A stretch of DNA of 64,000 nucleotides from Bradyrhizobium glycinis (lineage in GTDB: Bacteria > Pseudomonadota > Alphaproteobacteria > Rhizobiales > Xanthobacteraceae). The position numbers and the translations under genes were made by a program. Under the pieces are notes generated by a model. The model ran no database searches and was not told the DNA's origin. It saw only the letters and a program-made list of their open reading frames with translations. Location: assembly GCF_016031655.1 (NCBI RefSeq), contig NZ_JACCHQ010000020.1, positions 62,001-126,000 of the forward strand, in the 5' to 3' direction. Below, one piece after another: positions 16,553-24,524 of this stretch; the first letter of the stretch is position 1; every line of letters starts with the position of its first letter.

Positions 16553-16909
16553 TTAGGCCAGCTCGGGCTGGCCCTCCCGACGCGCCTTCACCGGAATCCG
16601 GTGAACCTCGGGCTCGATTTCGTCGTCGCAAATGCCGAGCTGGAGCACCACAAGGTCGTCGTCCGTTCGGCGGTGCTTATCCAGCAGGCCCACGAGGTAG
16701 GCACCGATCTGCTTCTGATCGGGGTCTTGTTCGCGCGCCCAAGCATACCACGGGCTGGCGTTCCTGTTGGCGGCCGGGTCGTCACACCATTGGCCACTCG
16801 AATCTCGGCCAGCATGTGAACAAGCATGAGGCATCACCCCGGCTTCCCGCAGCCCGCGGAAATACGTCCTCGGGCAAAAGTGTTGATGCTTCGATTCCCG
16901 TGCTGGCAT
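16553..16909 (-). CDS. Hypothetical island protein, possibly frameshifted
   Basis: A 118-codon frame whose C-terminal half looks protein-like (DQKQIGAYLVGLLDKHRRTD then DDLVVLQLGICDDEIEPEVH), while the N-terminal ATG at 16909 has no ribosome site. In another frame an ATG at 16928 with GGGAAAG upstream starts MSELNINASTGIEASTLLPE and runs 48 codons before a stop. One gene starting at 16928 and broken by a frameshift near 16860 would explain both. It is divergent from the RHH regulator and shares its operator region. I recognise no family. Confidence 0.4.
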   Translation of the reverse strand: MPARESKHQHFCPRTYFRGLREAGVMPHACSHAGRDSSGQWCDDPAANRNASPWYAWAREQDPDQKQIGAYLVGLLDKHRRTDDDLVVLQLGICDDEIEPEVHRIPVKARREGQPELA

Positions 16910-16950
16910 TTATATTGAGTTCTGACATTACTTTCCCGCCCTTGTTTAGT

Positions 16951-16988
16951 CCGGTCGTTTGACCGGCCCCGAAACTGTGGTACCACAG
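16951..16988. promoter_or_regulatory. Double-palindrome operator of RHH gene (island 1)
   Basis: CCGGTC-GTTT-GACCGG at 16951-16966, then a perfect 14-bp palindrome CTGTGGTACCACAG at 16975-16988, ending 5 bases before the RHH start codon. A near copy lies at 60463-60501 before the second RHH gene. Probably an autoregulatory operator between divergent genes. Confidence 0.7.
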
Positions 16989-16993
16989 ATTCC

Positions 16994-17194
16994 ATGAAGC
17001 GCCAAGCCGTGAAAGTACGGAAAAAGCGAGGGCCTGCCCCAACCGGCAAGGGCACGCAGATTCAGGTCCGGCTGCAGCCGGATGACCTCATTGCAGTTGA
17101 TGACTGGATAGCGAAGCAGGACAAAGCCCCTACCCGCCCGGAGGCCATCAGAACGCTGATGCGGCAGGCGCTGAACGCGAAGCCGAGGGGCTAA
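16994..17194 (+). CDS. Ribbon-helix-helix regulator (island 1 copy)
   Basis: A 66-residue basic protein. An N-terminal Arg/Lys-rich arm (RKKRGPAPTGKG) precedes a beta strand IQVRLQPDDL and two helices, AVDDWIAKQ and RPEAIRTLMRQAL, which is the ribbon-helix-helix pattern of antitoxin and plasmid-type repressors. A paralogue at 60507-60704 shares about 50 of 65 residues. The palindromic operator directly upstream suggests autoregulation and control of the divergent gene. No toxin partner is recognisable directly downstream. Confidence 0.8.
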   Translation: MKRQAVKVRKKRGPAPTGKGTQIQVRLQPDDLIAVDDWIAKQDKAPTRPEAIRTLMRQALNAKPRG

Positions 17195-17372
17195 GTGCGT
17201 CTCTAGCTAACGAAGGCCGGCCTGCCCTCTATATTTTTTCCCTTCGCTCATTTCTCGTGCTTCCGCTGCACAGCAACTTGCTCTCCCGCTCCAGTTGCTA
17301 TTGGATGACACTTTAGGCCTAAGGCAACATGCGGAATTTAAGATTTGCGACGCCTTTGTGAGGCAGGGAACG

Positions 17373-18014
17373 ATGAAAGCGCTGGCGACCCTAGGTGTTC
17401 TCGTTGTCTTTCTGATGGTGCTAGGAAATTGGCTCGACAAACAACACCTCGAAGTAACAACGATCGAAAAAATCCGGACTCGCCTGATCTCGTTCTATCT
17501 TTGGCTCTACGACGCCCCATCGCGCCTCAAGAAGGGCTGTCAGCCCATCATCAGTTGGTTCAACAGGATGCACGAACCGCCAGCATTCGACATCAGAACA
17601 GGACAGTCGATTAAACAGCGGCCGCCCGTCGCCCGTTATGCTCTGCAGCTAACGACTGCCGTGGCGGTCCCCATTTTTATGATGCAGTTTCATCATTTTG
17701 ATCCGGATACGCCGGTAAGTTCGATGAACCTTCCTTCCGAAACTGCGTGGTGGTGGGCCATACTTGCCGGAATTGTGGTAGCGCTCGTCGGTCCGATTTT
17801 CTTTCTTGCAAGCGTTGGTCTTTGGGCCTGCATCATCACGTTGCCATCTCTGATCCTTCTTGCACTGATCGAGATGATGCGAAGGTCTTTACTGCTTGTT
17901 CTCAATAAGAGCACCAGTCCCCGTACTTCACCATTTACCTATTTCTCTGGACTGGCTTCGGTATTTCTCTCCGGTGGCGAAAGCGCACGTCAGCTGTTCG
18001 TGCTTTGGTGGTGA
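17373..18014 (+). CDS. Hypothetical membrane protein
   Basis: 213 residues from the ATG at 17373, preceded by AGGCAGGGAACG; the frame is open further upstream but without a ribosome site. One N-terminal membrane segment (ATLGVLVVFLMVLGN), a basic soluble stretch, a weak segment near VPIFMMQ, then two strong segments (WWAILAGIVVALVGPIFFLA and LWACIITLPSLILLALIEMM). No domain is recognised. It follows the RHH regulator in the same direction, 178 bp apart, and could be cargo controlled by it. Confidence 0.6.
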   Translation: MKALATLGVLVVFLMVLGNWLDKQHLEVTTIEKIRTRLISFYLWLYDAPSRLKKGCQPIISWFNRMHEPPAFDIRTGQSIKQRPPVARYALQLTTAVAVPIFMMQFHHFDPDTPVSSMNLPSETAWWWAILAGIVVALVGPIFFLASVGLWACIITLPSLILLALIEMMRRSLLLVLNKSTSPRTSPFTYFSGLASVFLSGGESARQLFVLWW

Positions 18015-18075
18015 CCCTGAGTCGGGGGCGGTAAAGCGACCGGCTCCTCATTTTCACAACTAAAGATTTGCACGC

Positions 18076-18111
18076 CCGGTGCACTACGGCTTGCGCTCTC
18101 GCCTTGGTTGC
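18076..18111. repeat. 36-bp element shared with island 2 (copy 1)
   Basis: A 36-bp stretch beginning CCGGTGCACT and ending CTTGGTTGC, 35 of 36 bases identical to 61511-61546 in island 2. In each island it lies 40-50 bp upstream of the gene preceding the 83-residue/Rap1a module. Could be a promoter element, recombination scar or remnant of a common ancestor. Confidence 0.7.
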
Positions 18112-18150
18112 GATTGAGTCACAGCTTCAATAGGGGGAGACGCGCGGCGG

Positions 18151-18477
18151 ATGAAAGGCTGGCTAGCTGTTCTGTTTGTAATCGTTGCGGGGATCGTCGG
18201 AGCGCAGTTTATATCCATATTCGTCGTCCAGCCGATCGGAGCGCTTCCCGAAGGCCGAACCGTCATTTTACTTCGCAAACCTTGGACCGGCCAAAAGGGG
18301 CTAGCCTTTATCGATAGCCCGGATGCATTCTGCGAGCGGAATAGTGGAGGTGTCACGCTCCTCTGCCGAGGCGTCACGGCAGGCGCTATAGCGAAGAACG
18401 CGACCATTCTCGCTCGGCTTCCCTATTCTGCAACTCTCTATGGAATCAGCACTGGCGGCAAGAAGTATGATCGATGA
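18151..18477 (+). CDS. Small membrane-anchored or secreted hypothetical protein
   Basis: 108 residues. The N-terminal hydrophobic segment GWLAVLFVIVAGIVGAQFIS is a signal anchor or signal peptide; the rest is soluble with two Cys (DAFCERNSGG and LLCRGVTAG) that could form a periplasmic disulfide. The ATG is preceded by GGGGGAGACGCG. It stands first of a same-strand run with the 83-residue protein and the Rap1a-like gene. No family recognised. Confidence 0.55.
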   Translation: MKGWLAVLFVIVAGIVGAQFISIFVVQPIGALPEGRTVILLRKPWTGQKGLAFIDSPDAFCERNSGGVTLLCRGVTAGAIAKNATILARLPYSATLYGISTGGKKYDR

Positions 18478-18538
18478 AGTCTGCAACCCAGCGCGCGGAG
18501 CTTTCTACGCGTGATTCATCCACTCTAGGCGTCACGAA

Positions 18539-18790
18539 ATGAAGATCGCAATTCTGTCCGCTGCCGATGTCGCAGGGTGGTATACCGCAACACTGATGGA
18601 GCGAGGGCACGAGGTCTCTATTGGCCCTTTCGGCCACGTGCCCACGGCAGTGACCAGCATGATTGAGGACGGCATTGATGGCGTCCTCATCTTAACCGAC
18701 GACGATGAAAACTTCGACGAGATTGCCGCGCGTTTCACCAGGGCAACAGGCCGACCTATTTGGCGCAATCTGACGGAAATCCCGAGGTGA
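18539..18790 (+). CDS. 83-residue alpha/beta protein, module copy 1
   Basis: Compact protein with a strand KIAILSAADVAG, helix, strand HEVSIGPFGHVP, strand GVLILTDDDENF and a C-terminal helix plus RPIWRNLTEIPR, a Rossmann- or receiver-like pattern of alternating elements. A second copy at 63087-63338 differs at 5 of 83 residues although about 36 of 252 nucleotides differ, so the protein is under purifying selection. In both islands it directly precedes a Rap1a/Tai-like secreted protein. I do not recognise a named family; the acidic TDDDENFDE stretch could bind metal or phosphate. Confidence 0.75.
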   Translation: MKIAILSAADVAGWYTATLMERGHEVSIGPFGHVPTAVTSMIEDGIDGVLILTDDDENFDEIAARFTRATGRPIWRNLTEIPR

Positions 18791-18804
18791 ATGGTGCTTG
18801 ATCT

Positions 18805-19161
18805 GTGAGGATCTCTCTTCAAATTGTGCTTCTGGCTGTTGCCGTCGCGCTGAGCGAGACGTGCAGAGCTGCCCCCGATTTCCAAAGTGGAAATTTCATG
18901 CTCCCCCACTGCCAACATTACGTGACCGATAACTACCGATACGAGGTGTGGGACGGCGACTGCGGAGGTACGGTCGATACTCTTCTATTCCTGCGAGAAT
19001 CGTTACCGGACGGATTCAAGGTGTGCCACCCGAAAGGTGTGACAAGCGCCCAGGCCGTGAGGGTTGTGGTCAATTACCTACAATCCCATCCACAAGACCT
19101 GCATCAACCGTTCCGCATCCTGGCTATGACCGCTCTCAGTCAGGCATGGCCCTGCAAATAG
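18805..19161 (+). CDS. Rap1a/Tai-like secreted protein
   Basis: 118 residues from a GTG at 18805. A signal peptide (ISLQIVLLAVAVALSETCRA) is followed by a mature part of the Rap1a/Tai immunity type: CQHYV near the front, a central Cys pair region (DCGGTVDTLLF, FKVCHPKGVTSAQAV), the VVVNYLQSHPQDLHQPFRIL helix and the terminal AWPC. Rap1a/Tai4 proteins are periplasmic immunity proteins against type VI amidase effectors in Serratia and others; many homologues have no known effector, and none is visible here. Starts 14 bp after the 83-residue gene, same order as in island 2. Confidence 0.75.
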   Translation: MRISLQIVLLAVAVALSETCRAAPDFQSGNFMLPHCQHYVTDNYRYEVWDGDCGGTVDTLLFLRESLPDGFKVCHPKGVTSAQAVRVVVNYLQSHPQDLHQPFRILAMTALSQAWPCK

Positions 19162-19175
19162 CTGCTGCGGCATGA

Positions 19176-19652
19176 GTGACCGCCCCTCCGAATTTTGATC
19201 TCGACGCTCTGGCTGTCTTAATAGACTGCTTGGAGACCACGCCGACTCTCTCGAACGAAGATGTGGAGCACCTTTACAGTGCCCACGTTCTTGAAGTCGT
19301 TCCTGCTATGCTTGAGGATGGCAAATCCTACGGCGAGGCCAACGGCGGAACGATGAGCTTCCTGAATAGACCTGACGCACGCGATTACATTAAGTCGATC
19401 CAAGAGGACCTTGGGGCGAACGTCGCCATCGTGTCAGGGGCCTTCGCCGAATATCTTAACAACGGCGAACCACCAGCTCCTTTTTATGCTTGGCGCATTT
19501 GCGTCATTTTGGCGAAAGCCCGAATGCGACAACTTGAATTGCGGTTCTTGAATGCGTGGGTGCGCCATTTCGAAGGCTGCGGCGTGGGGCAACGCTACAA
19601 AATGTTGGTACAGCGTCGCATCAAGCTGTCCTCGGCGATAGGGACGAATTAG
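19176..19652 (+). CDS. Hypothetical protein
   Basis: 158 residues starting at GTG 19176; an overlapping ATG at 19172 is in a frame that stops after eight codons. Mostly helical and soluble (LDALAVLIDCLETTP near the N-terminus, EDLGANVAIVSGAFAEYLNN in the middle), with a basic C-terminus (ARMRQLELRFLNAWVRHF). It lies 14 bp after the Rap1a-like gene and 2 bp before TcmP, so it is probably cotranscribed. No recognised domain. Confidence 0.5.
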   Translation: MTAPPNFDLDALAVLIDCLETTPTLSNEDVEHLYSAHVLEVVPAMLEDGKSYGEANGGTMSFLNRPDARDYIKSIQEDLGANVAIVSGAFAEYLNNGEPPAPFYAWRICVILAKARMRQLELRFLNAWVRHFEGCGVGQRYKMLVQRRIKLSSAIGTN

Positions 19653-19654
19653 GG

Positions 19655-20476
19655 ATGGGCAAACTTGTTGCGGGCGACGACGGACTCCCCGCCGAAGAGG
19701 TCGGACCCTGGGCTCAAGAGAAGCAGGACCTTTTGTGCAGATACGTCGATATCTCGCGCGGTGCACGTGCGAAGTTTATCGGTCCTAGCAAAGCAGGAAC
19801 CACCTACATAGACCTATTTTGTGGACCTGGCCGTTCGAAGATCAAGGGCGGTCCCTTCATCGACGGAAGCTGCGTTGCGGCGTGGCGGAAGAGCGTAGCC
19901 GGCAGGGCGCCTTTTTCGCACATGTATATCGCCGACATGGATGAGGAGCGGCTCAATGCAGCGACAAAACGCCTGCGCGCCCTTGGCGCACCTGTTGCCG
20001 CCATCCATGGCGAAGCTGTCGAGACGTCGCTCGCAATCCTGAAGCGCTTGGAACCGGAGGGCTTGCACTTCGCTTTCATCGATCCATACAGTTTAGGCGC
20101 CTTGGACTTCAACATCTTCAGAACACTCTCGCGCCGGACTCGAATGGATATGCTGGTTCACCTCAGCAAAATGGACCTCCAGCGAAACCTAGACGAGAAT
20201 ATCGGGTCGGCCGTATCAGCATTCGATAGATTCGCCCCGGGCTGGAAAGATGTGATTGACGCTGAACAGGCCCAGCGTGGCATCCGCAACGAAATTATCG
20301 ATCATTGGAGAGACCTTGTATCCGGGTTGGGTACTAAGGCATCCACCGAGATGAAGCTTTTAAAGAATAGTGGTGGCCAGCACCTCTACTGGCTGCTGCT
20401 AGTGGCGAAGCATGAACTAGCTCACAAGTTCTGGAAGTCCGCTTCAAACCCGGAAAGACAGGGGAACCTGTTCTAA
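19655..20476 (+). CDS. tcmP: Three-Cys-motif partner protein TcmP
   Basis: 273-residue protein of the TcmP family, found beside the three-Cys-motif DUF5131 proteins. It shows a Rossmann methyltransferase-like core: YIDLFCGPGRSKIKGG near residues 51-66 (motif I), MYIADMDEERLNAA (acidic loop), and FAFIDPYSLGALDF near 139-152 (DPxY-like motif IV). Recognition is by signature and neighbour; I recall no established biochemical role. Its TAA shares bases with the stop codon of the convergent DUF5131 gene. The convergent rather than tandem arrangement is noteworthy. Confidence 0.85.
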   Translation: MGKLVAGDDGLPAEEVGPWAQEKQDLLCRYVDISRGARAKFIGPSKAGTTYIDLFCGPGRSKIKGGPFIDGSCVAAWRKSVAGRAPFSHMYIADMDEERLNAATKRLRALGAPVAAIHGEAVETSLAILKRLEPEGLHFAFIDPYSLGALDFNIFRTLSRRTRMDMLVHLSKMDLQRNLDENIGSAVSAFDRFAPGWKDVIDAEQAQRGIRNEIIDHWRDLVSGLGTKASTEMKLLKNSGGQHLYWLLLVAKHELAHKFWKSASNPERQGNLF

Positions 20477-21219
20477 GGGGAAGCCGCCGGCATCTCGTCG
20501 TACGTCCGGCCGTTTAGCATGCGACCGGTGGTCTTCTTGTTCTTGCCGCCCCACTGCTTAAAGAAAAACGCGGTGCGGTAGCGGCGACAGGCGGACTTAA
20601 TCTCGCGAACCCACTCCGCATCCATCGGTCTAGCGTTCGGGCCACTCTCCCCGCCCACAATTGCCCAATGAATATTCTTGAGGTTGGCATTGGCGACTGA
20701 GCCTAGCAGTGGCTCAAACGAGATAAACCGCACCGCTGCGCGCACCTCACGCAGTTCGTCAATTCTGCCGAGATAGTCCGCGCTCTCCACGCTGGTGCCG
20801 AGCCAAACGTTGCGCAGCAATGGCAGACCTGCAGTGATCTTAGCGATGTGATCAGGCCGCTTGGTCAAGATCTGATATGTATGCTGTGGTGTCGCCGCCA
20901 TCGTCGACCAGACTTCAGCAACGAAATCCGCCGGCACCTCTTCATGGAAGAGGTCCGACATCGAATTCACAAAGATCTGTCGCGGTTTGCTCCAGCTCTT
21001 TGGCGTCTCTAGCGCCTTGCGATCGAGATAAAGCTTGCCTGTCCACTTGGCTCGGCCACCGCTCTTCCGCGTCAGCCCTTTATACTTTGCAAGGCCCATG
21101 GCATCGAGGCGCGCTGCCATGCGCATAGCGTAGCAGTTGGTGCAGCCCGGCGAGAGAATGGTGCAACCGGCCACAGGATTCCACGTCGCGTCGGTCCATT
21201 CGATTGAAGTTTCTGCCAT
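20473..21219 (-). CDS. DUF5131 (phage Gp37/Gp68-like) three-Cys protein
   Basis: 248 residues from ATG 21219, preceded by AAGGGTG; an ATG seven codons upstream is less likely. Starts MAETSIEWTDATWNPVAGCT, then C-x6-C-x2-C at C19, C26 and C29, a radical-SAM-like cysteine triad in an unusual spacing. Further landmarks are FVNSMSDLFHEEVP, YQILTKRPDHIA, NVWLGTSVE, FISFEPLLG, WAIVGGESG and FFFKQWGG, all typical of the family (PF07505). Common on phages and mobile elements; activity unknown. Paired with TcmP across a shared 4-bp stop. Confidence 0.92.
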   Translation of the reverse strand: MAETSIEWTDATWNPVAGCTILSPGCTNCYAMRMAARLDAMGLAKYKGLTRKSGGRAKWTGKLYLDRKALETPKSWSKPRQIFVNSMSDLFHEEVPADFVAEVWSTMAATPQHTYQILTKRPDHIAKITAGLPLLRNVWLGTSVESADYLGRIDELREVRAAVRFISFEPLLGSVANANLKNIHWAIVGGESGPNARPMDAEWVREIKSACRRYRTAFFFKQWGGKNKKTTGRMLNGRTYDEMPAASP

Positions 21220-21334
21220 GACAAGCACCCTTTCAGGCACAGAGAATCACAAGAAAGTGGTGATAATTCGTTAACCACCGGCTGACCCGCCGCACCGCCC
21301 CACCCTCACAAAACCCTCCCCGACCGGCCCCGCT

Positions 21335-21555
21335 TTACCGTCGCGACAACACGTCATGCCGCGCGATCTCAACCCCGGTGGCGTCAACCACCACTACGAC
21401 GGTGCCGGCGTCGCGGTCGCATTCGGGATCGCTGGCGATATCCTAGCGATGCGGGCGCCGTATTGGACTGCTAGCTCAGCAGAGCCAAATAGCTCTCCTA
21501 CCTCGTCGGTCTGCGTCTCGCCCATGTGAATGATCGGAAAATAATAGCGCTGCAT
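21335..21555 (-). pseudogene. DUF6894-like small protein, single-base frameshift
   Basis: ATG at 21555 follows GAGGGCGG and encodes MQRYYFPIIHMGETQTDEVG then ELFGSAELAVQYGARIAR. The frame then runs into nonsense and a stop, but the neighbouring frame continues as DIASDPECDRDAGTVVVVDA then TGVEIARHDVLSRR and stops at 21335. Joined, the parts give a typical roughly 73-residue DUF6894 protein (short RYYF start, dividing helix, VVVDATG strand). The span of 221 bp is one base short of 74 codons, which fits a one-base deletion near 21446. Confidence 0.7.
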
Positions 21556-21984
21556 AGCCGCCCTCACCCTTTGACACCGATCATGCGCTCAGGTCGGAAG
21601 GGCCGCACCTGTCAAAAGCGACAGGGTCCGTGCGATAGACCTACCTTCCCCAACTATCACATCACCCTTCCCGACTTCGTCCGCCTAACGGTATCGATCA
21701 CCTCGGCCGGCAGCGCCGCACCACGCTGTGAGCGCTCAGCACCAGCGCTGCCGCGGGGGGCAGCGCATGCCGCTGCAGACATACGGCCGCGCTAGCTCGG
21801 GCAGTACTGGGAGCAATGCCGATCGACTGAGTGCTTTTCGGGCCTCAAGCCCGACTTCTCCCTTTGTTTCTAGTGAGTTGAGCACTTGCCAATCCTGTAA
21901 AATTCCGCCCTTTCGCCTTAAGGCTTCCAAACAAGCCAAGGTTGCACTAGCATCGCTGCATATTTCAAGCGAGGGGGATTTCCG
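21556..21984. other. Gene-free stretch in island 1
   Basis: About 430 bp without a credible gene on either strand. Open frames here lack ribosome sites and protein-like composition. It must hold the promoter of the rightward gene at 21985 and of the leftward DUF6894-like remnant. Confidence 0.4.
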
Positions 21985-22557
21985 ATGCGCTCTTTGTTGC
22001 TGAATTGTGCGGTTCTGCTGTTTGTCATGGTCGGCACGGCGGTTGCCGAGCCACCGAAAGAGATCGTCACCAACAACGTGATTCAGCTTCGCGCGGAGGA
22101 CGCGCGGACCTTCGCCTTCGAGGAACCGTTCGGGCGCCTCTCACTCACTGTTGAGGGCGTTGCGCTAATCGTGCCGGAGACCGACCGGGCCTTTACGCTG
22201 CGCGGCCTCAGGCCCGGCCGGACCTTGCTGACGGCATATGCTCCCGACGGCCGCATCATTCATCGCGCAATGGTGATCATCGAGCAGACGCAGGGCTACG
22301 TTAAAATCTACGGCACGCGAGATCAGAAGGACGGACAGCTAGCCCGGGACTTCTTCGGCTACTATTGCACCGACACGGGCTGCGGGCGTGTTGACCCGGA
22401 CAAGGTGCCAACCCGACCTAACCCCGAGCAGCCGGTGGGGACCACAGTGTCGGAAACCCGGCAGCAGCAGGACGGCCATAGCGTGACCATCCAGCGGAAC
22501 TATCCCGGGGAGGGACCCGCAAGTCTGGGTGGTCCCCCAGGTGCGAAAAACCAGTAA
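21985..22557 (+). CDS. Secreted protein with pilus-assembly N-terminal (CpaC/secretin-like) domain
   Basis: 190 residues with a strong ribosome site (GAGGGGGATTTCCG) and a signal peptide ending TAVA-EP near residue 21. Residues about 28-100 (VIQLRAEDARTFAFEEPFGR onward, then VALIVPETDRAFTLRGLRPG) match the small N-terminal domain found before secretins of Tad pili (RcpA/CpaC), here without any secretin. The C-terminal third is Pro/Gln-rich and probably disordered. Stand-alone copies occur in rhizobia; role unknown. No pilus genes are nearby. Confidence 0.7.
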   Translation: MRSLLLNCAVLLFVMVGTAVAEPPKEIVTNNVIQLRAEDARTFAFEEPFGRLSLTVEGVALIVPETDRAFTLRGLRPGRTLLTAYAPDGRIIHRAMVIIEQTQGYVKIYGTRDQKDGQLARDFFGYYCTDTGCGRVDPDKVPTRPNPEQPVGTTVSETRQQQDGHSVTIQRNYPGEGPASLGGPPGAKNQ

Positions 22558-22615
22558 GAGCCAGGTCTGACTTTTTAGTCGGTTTCACCCGAGAGCCACT
22601 CGGGAGACGCGCGTT

Positions 22616-23273
22616 ATGAGCGAACGCCCTGAGATGCCGTATGAGAAGGCAATAACTGAAACGGCCAAGGCTACCGGGAAGGTCGTCGATCTAGTCGACA
22701 AGGCAAGTCCCGCGATCGGAAATATCTACGACTGGATGATCGGCGATCGCATCGCGCAGGCTCGCGAGCGGAACTTAGATCACTTGCAGAGGAAGACAAA
22801 GCGCATCATTGAAGAGCGTGATCTTGTAGACAAAACCACGCGATTCCGGAGAGTCTAGCGGTCTCCTTACTGGAGGCTTCGCAAGGCGAACCGCGTGAAG
22901 AACTGCAAGACATTTTCGCGGCGCTTCTCGCCAACGCAATGGACCCAAACTGTTCCGATCTCGTGCGTTCAGAATTCGTTGAAACCCATTCGCCAGTGGC
23001 AACCAACAGACGTTCTTAGGGATGGAGAGGTCGAAGAGCGGCAAACCTTACTTCCACGAAGCCGATTTGGTGGAAGCCTACCATCTGCGACAAACGGCAG
23101 CCGCTGTGTCCATCGAGCACCTCTCAGGGCTCAAGTGTCTGCGCTTCAACAATGCGAACGGGCATGCGGTCACTCCTTATGGGATCGAGGTCATGACCAC
23201 CGCTCCAAGCCGAAAGGCGGGTGCCGTAATCAGTGATTTGCCAAGCCTCTCAGGGGCGGTTTTCGCGCCCTGA
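22616..23273 (+). pseudogene. DUF4393 (Abi-alpha-like) gene broken by several frameshifts
   Basis: Three frames read in succession reconstruct one DUF4393-type protein. The first, from ATG 22616, gives ETAKATGKVVDLVDKASPAI, then GNIYDWMIGDRI and RNLDHLQRKTKRI. A second frame (about 22846-22980) gives SLLEASQGEPREELQDIFAA then LLANAMDP. The third gives LKPIRQWQPTDVLRD and then, after another shift, the C-terminus from 23022 with AAAVSIEHLSGLKCL and AVTPYGIEVM. DUF4393 includes abortive-infection-like proteins. At least three shifts mean this copy is dead. Confidence 0.8.
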
Positions 23274-23386
23274 GATTGAGCTAACCTTCAGGCAAAGTCT
23301 GACGATTGCCTGAGCGATATCAGCCTGCAGTCCCAACGCGCAGAACCGCGCGAAAATGGGCATTGAGGAGTGCTTGAGCCAAAGCT

Positions 23387-23746
23387 ATGGAGCATCTTGC
23401 TAGTCCAGATCCTGTTCGTCCCGGAGCTGAGCGCCGCCTGCGTAATTTACAGCGACGTTTTTTCGCGGCATCTGCGCGCCGTGATCGCACCATCAAGGTG
23501 CGGTGGGCCGTTGCCGCATTGAGCGCCATCGCTATCCTTTTGGTTGTCTATCCGGCTATTTGGCTCCTTGTTTCGAGCCCCTGGCCGGTTACGACAACGC
23601 TTCGACATATCGGGTCCGCCCCGAATTGCCCTTTTGCCAGGTTGGTCGGCTTGGCACCTGCGAGGCGAGGCCAGCCCGGCTATTGGCGACATCATGATCG
23701 CGACGGCGATGGAATTGCGTGCGAACCGTGGCCGTCGAGGTTGTGA
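23387..23746 (+). CDS. Membrane-anchored excalibur-domain protein
   Basis: 119 residues: a basic N-terminus, one membrane segment (VRWAVAALSAIAILLVVYPA), then a C-terminal excalibur calcium-binding motif with APNCPFARLVGLAPARRGQP, DRDGDGIACEP and two Cys. The DxDxDG loop resembles an EF-hand calcium site. Such domains often end surface nucleases, but no nuclease domain is present. The ribosome site is weak. Role unknown. Confidence 0.7.
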   Translation: MEHLASPDPVRPGAERRLRNLQRRFFAASARRDRTIKVRWAVAALSAIAILLVVYPAIWLLVSSPWPVTTTLRHIGSAPNCPFARLVGLAPARRGQPGYWRHHDRDGDGIACEPWPSRL

Positions 23747-23790
23747 GGCAGAAAGCTTAGCCGCGAACATATCTAAAGGCGAAGTTTTAC

Positions 23791-24072
23791 TTACCGAACG
23801 TCGCAGACGTCTAAGTCCCTCATCTCAGACTCGGTCGGCGTGTGGAATTTTCGTTGGGCGAAGAGCCGGTTGACGAACTCTACGCAGCTTTCGCCGGTAG
23901 ACGGCCCCTTGATCCGCGGCTTGTAGTCAATGAGCCAAAGGAACAGGAACATGCTACCCCACACCAGGACGGCAATGCCAAGCGCCTTCCATGTTTCGCT
24001 TGATCGCATCACATTGGCTTCCGGGGCTTCACCACGGCGTTGAACGCCTCTTAGACTGCTCCGGGTCGTCAT
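23791..24072 (-). CDS. Small membrane protein downstream of toxin
   Basis: 93 residues from an ATG that overlaps the stop of the DUF4411 gene (ATGA), implying coupling. One membrane segment (ALGIAVLVWGSMFLFLWLID) and a soluble C-terminus with two Cys (GESCVEFVN and DLDVCDVR). An internal ATG at 24009 just before the membrane segment is an alternative start. Could be an accessory of the toxin-antitoxin-like operon or a passenger. Confidence 0.5.
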   Translation of the reverse strand: MTTRSSLRGVQRRGEAPEANVMRSSETWKALGIAVLVWGSMFLFLWLIDYKPRIKGPSTGESCVEFVNRLFAQRKFHTPTESEMRDLDVCDVR

Positions 24073-24524
24073 GTGAAGACGCCGATCTCGGCGAAGAATT
24101 CCGGGCCACTGATGCACCTGACCTGGATACTTTGCTGTCGGCAGACATAGGGAATTTTTCGCGTGCTGGTTTTGCGTTCATCAGTAATCACCGTCCACCC
24201 AAGCACCTTTCCCGCTGCAATAAGCCAAGGGTCCGCCGGATCAGGATTTCTGCTGCCCGATTGATCGAACAGAAATTCAAAATCCTCCGCGATCTGGCCA
24301 GCCATCGAGGCTATCGCAGGGCTGTGCTGATCCTCGATGAGGAACTGCTTTTTGACCGGCTTAAACTGCTCCTGAAGGTGCGGCCATCTCCTTAGCTCGT
24401 CGAAGACCTGCTCTACCGTCTTAAGTGTCCCGATGCCTACAAGTTGCTTTAGTCCAGCTAGCACGGCGTCGCAGTGCGATACACCGTCAAGATGTGCTAT
24501 CGCATCGCAATCAATGAGGTACAC
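24069..24524 (-). CDS. DUF4411 PIN-like toxin candidate
   Basis: 151 residues. The start MYLIDCDAIAHLDG matches the first PIN acidic strand, with a mid-region acidic pair around FDELRRW, then DPADPWLIAAGKVLGWTVIT and DERK near the C-terminus, the DUF4411 layout. PIN-fold proteins are ribonucleases; DUF4411 members occur downstream of XRE-ImmA/IrrE proteins, exactly the arrangement here with a 14-bp overlap. The usual TN after MYLID is CD here, a possible departure at the active site. Toxin function is inferred. Confidence 0.82.
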   Translation of the reverse strand: MYLIDCDAIAHLDGVSHCDAVLAGLKQLVGIGTLKTVEQVFDELRRWPHLQEQFKPVKKQFLIEDQHSPAIASMAGQIAEDFEFLFDQSGSRNPDPADPWLIAAGKVLGWTVITDERKTSTRKIPYVCRQQSIQVRCISGPEFFAEIGVFT

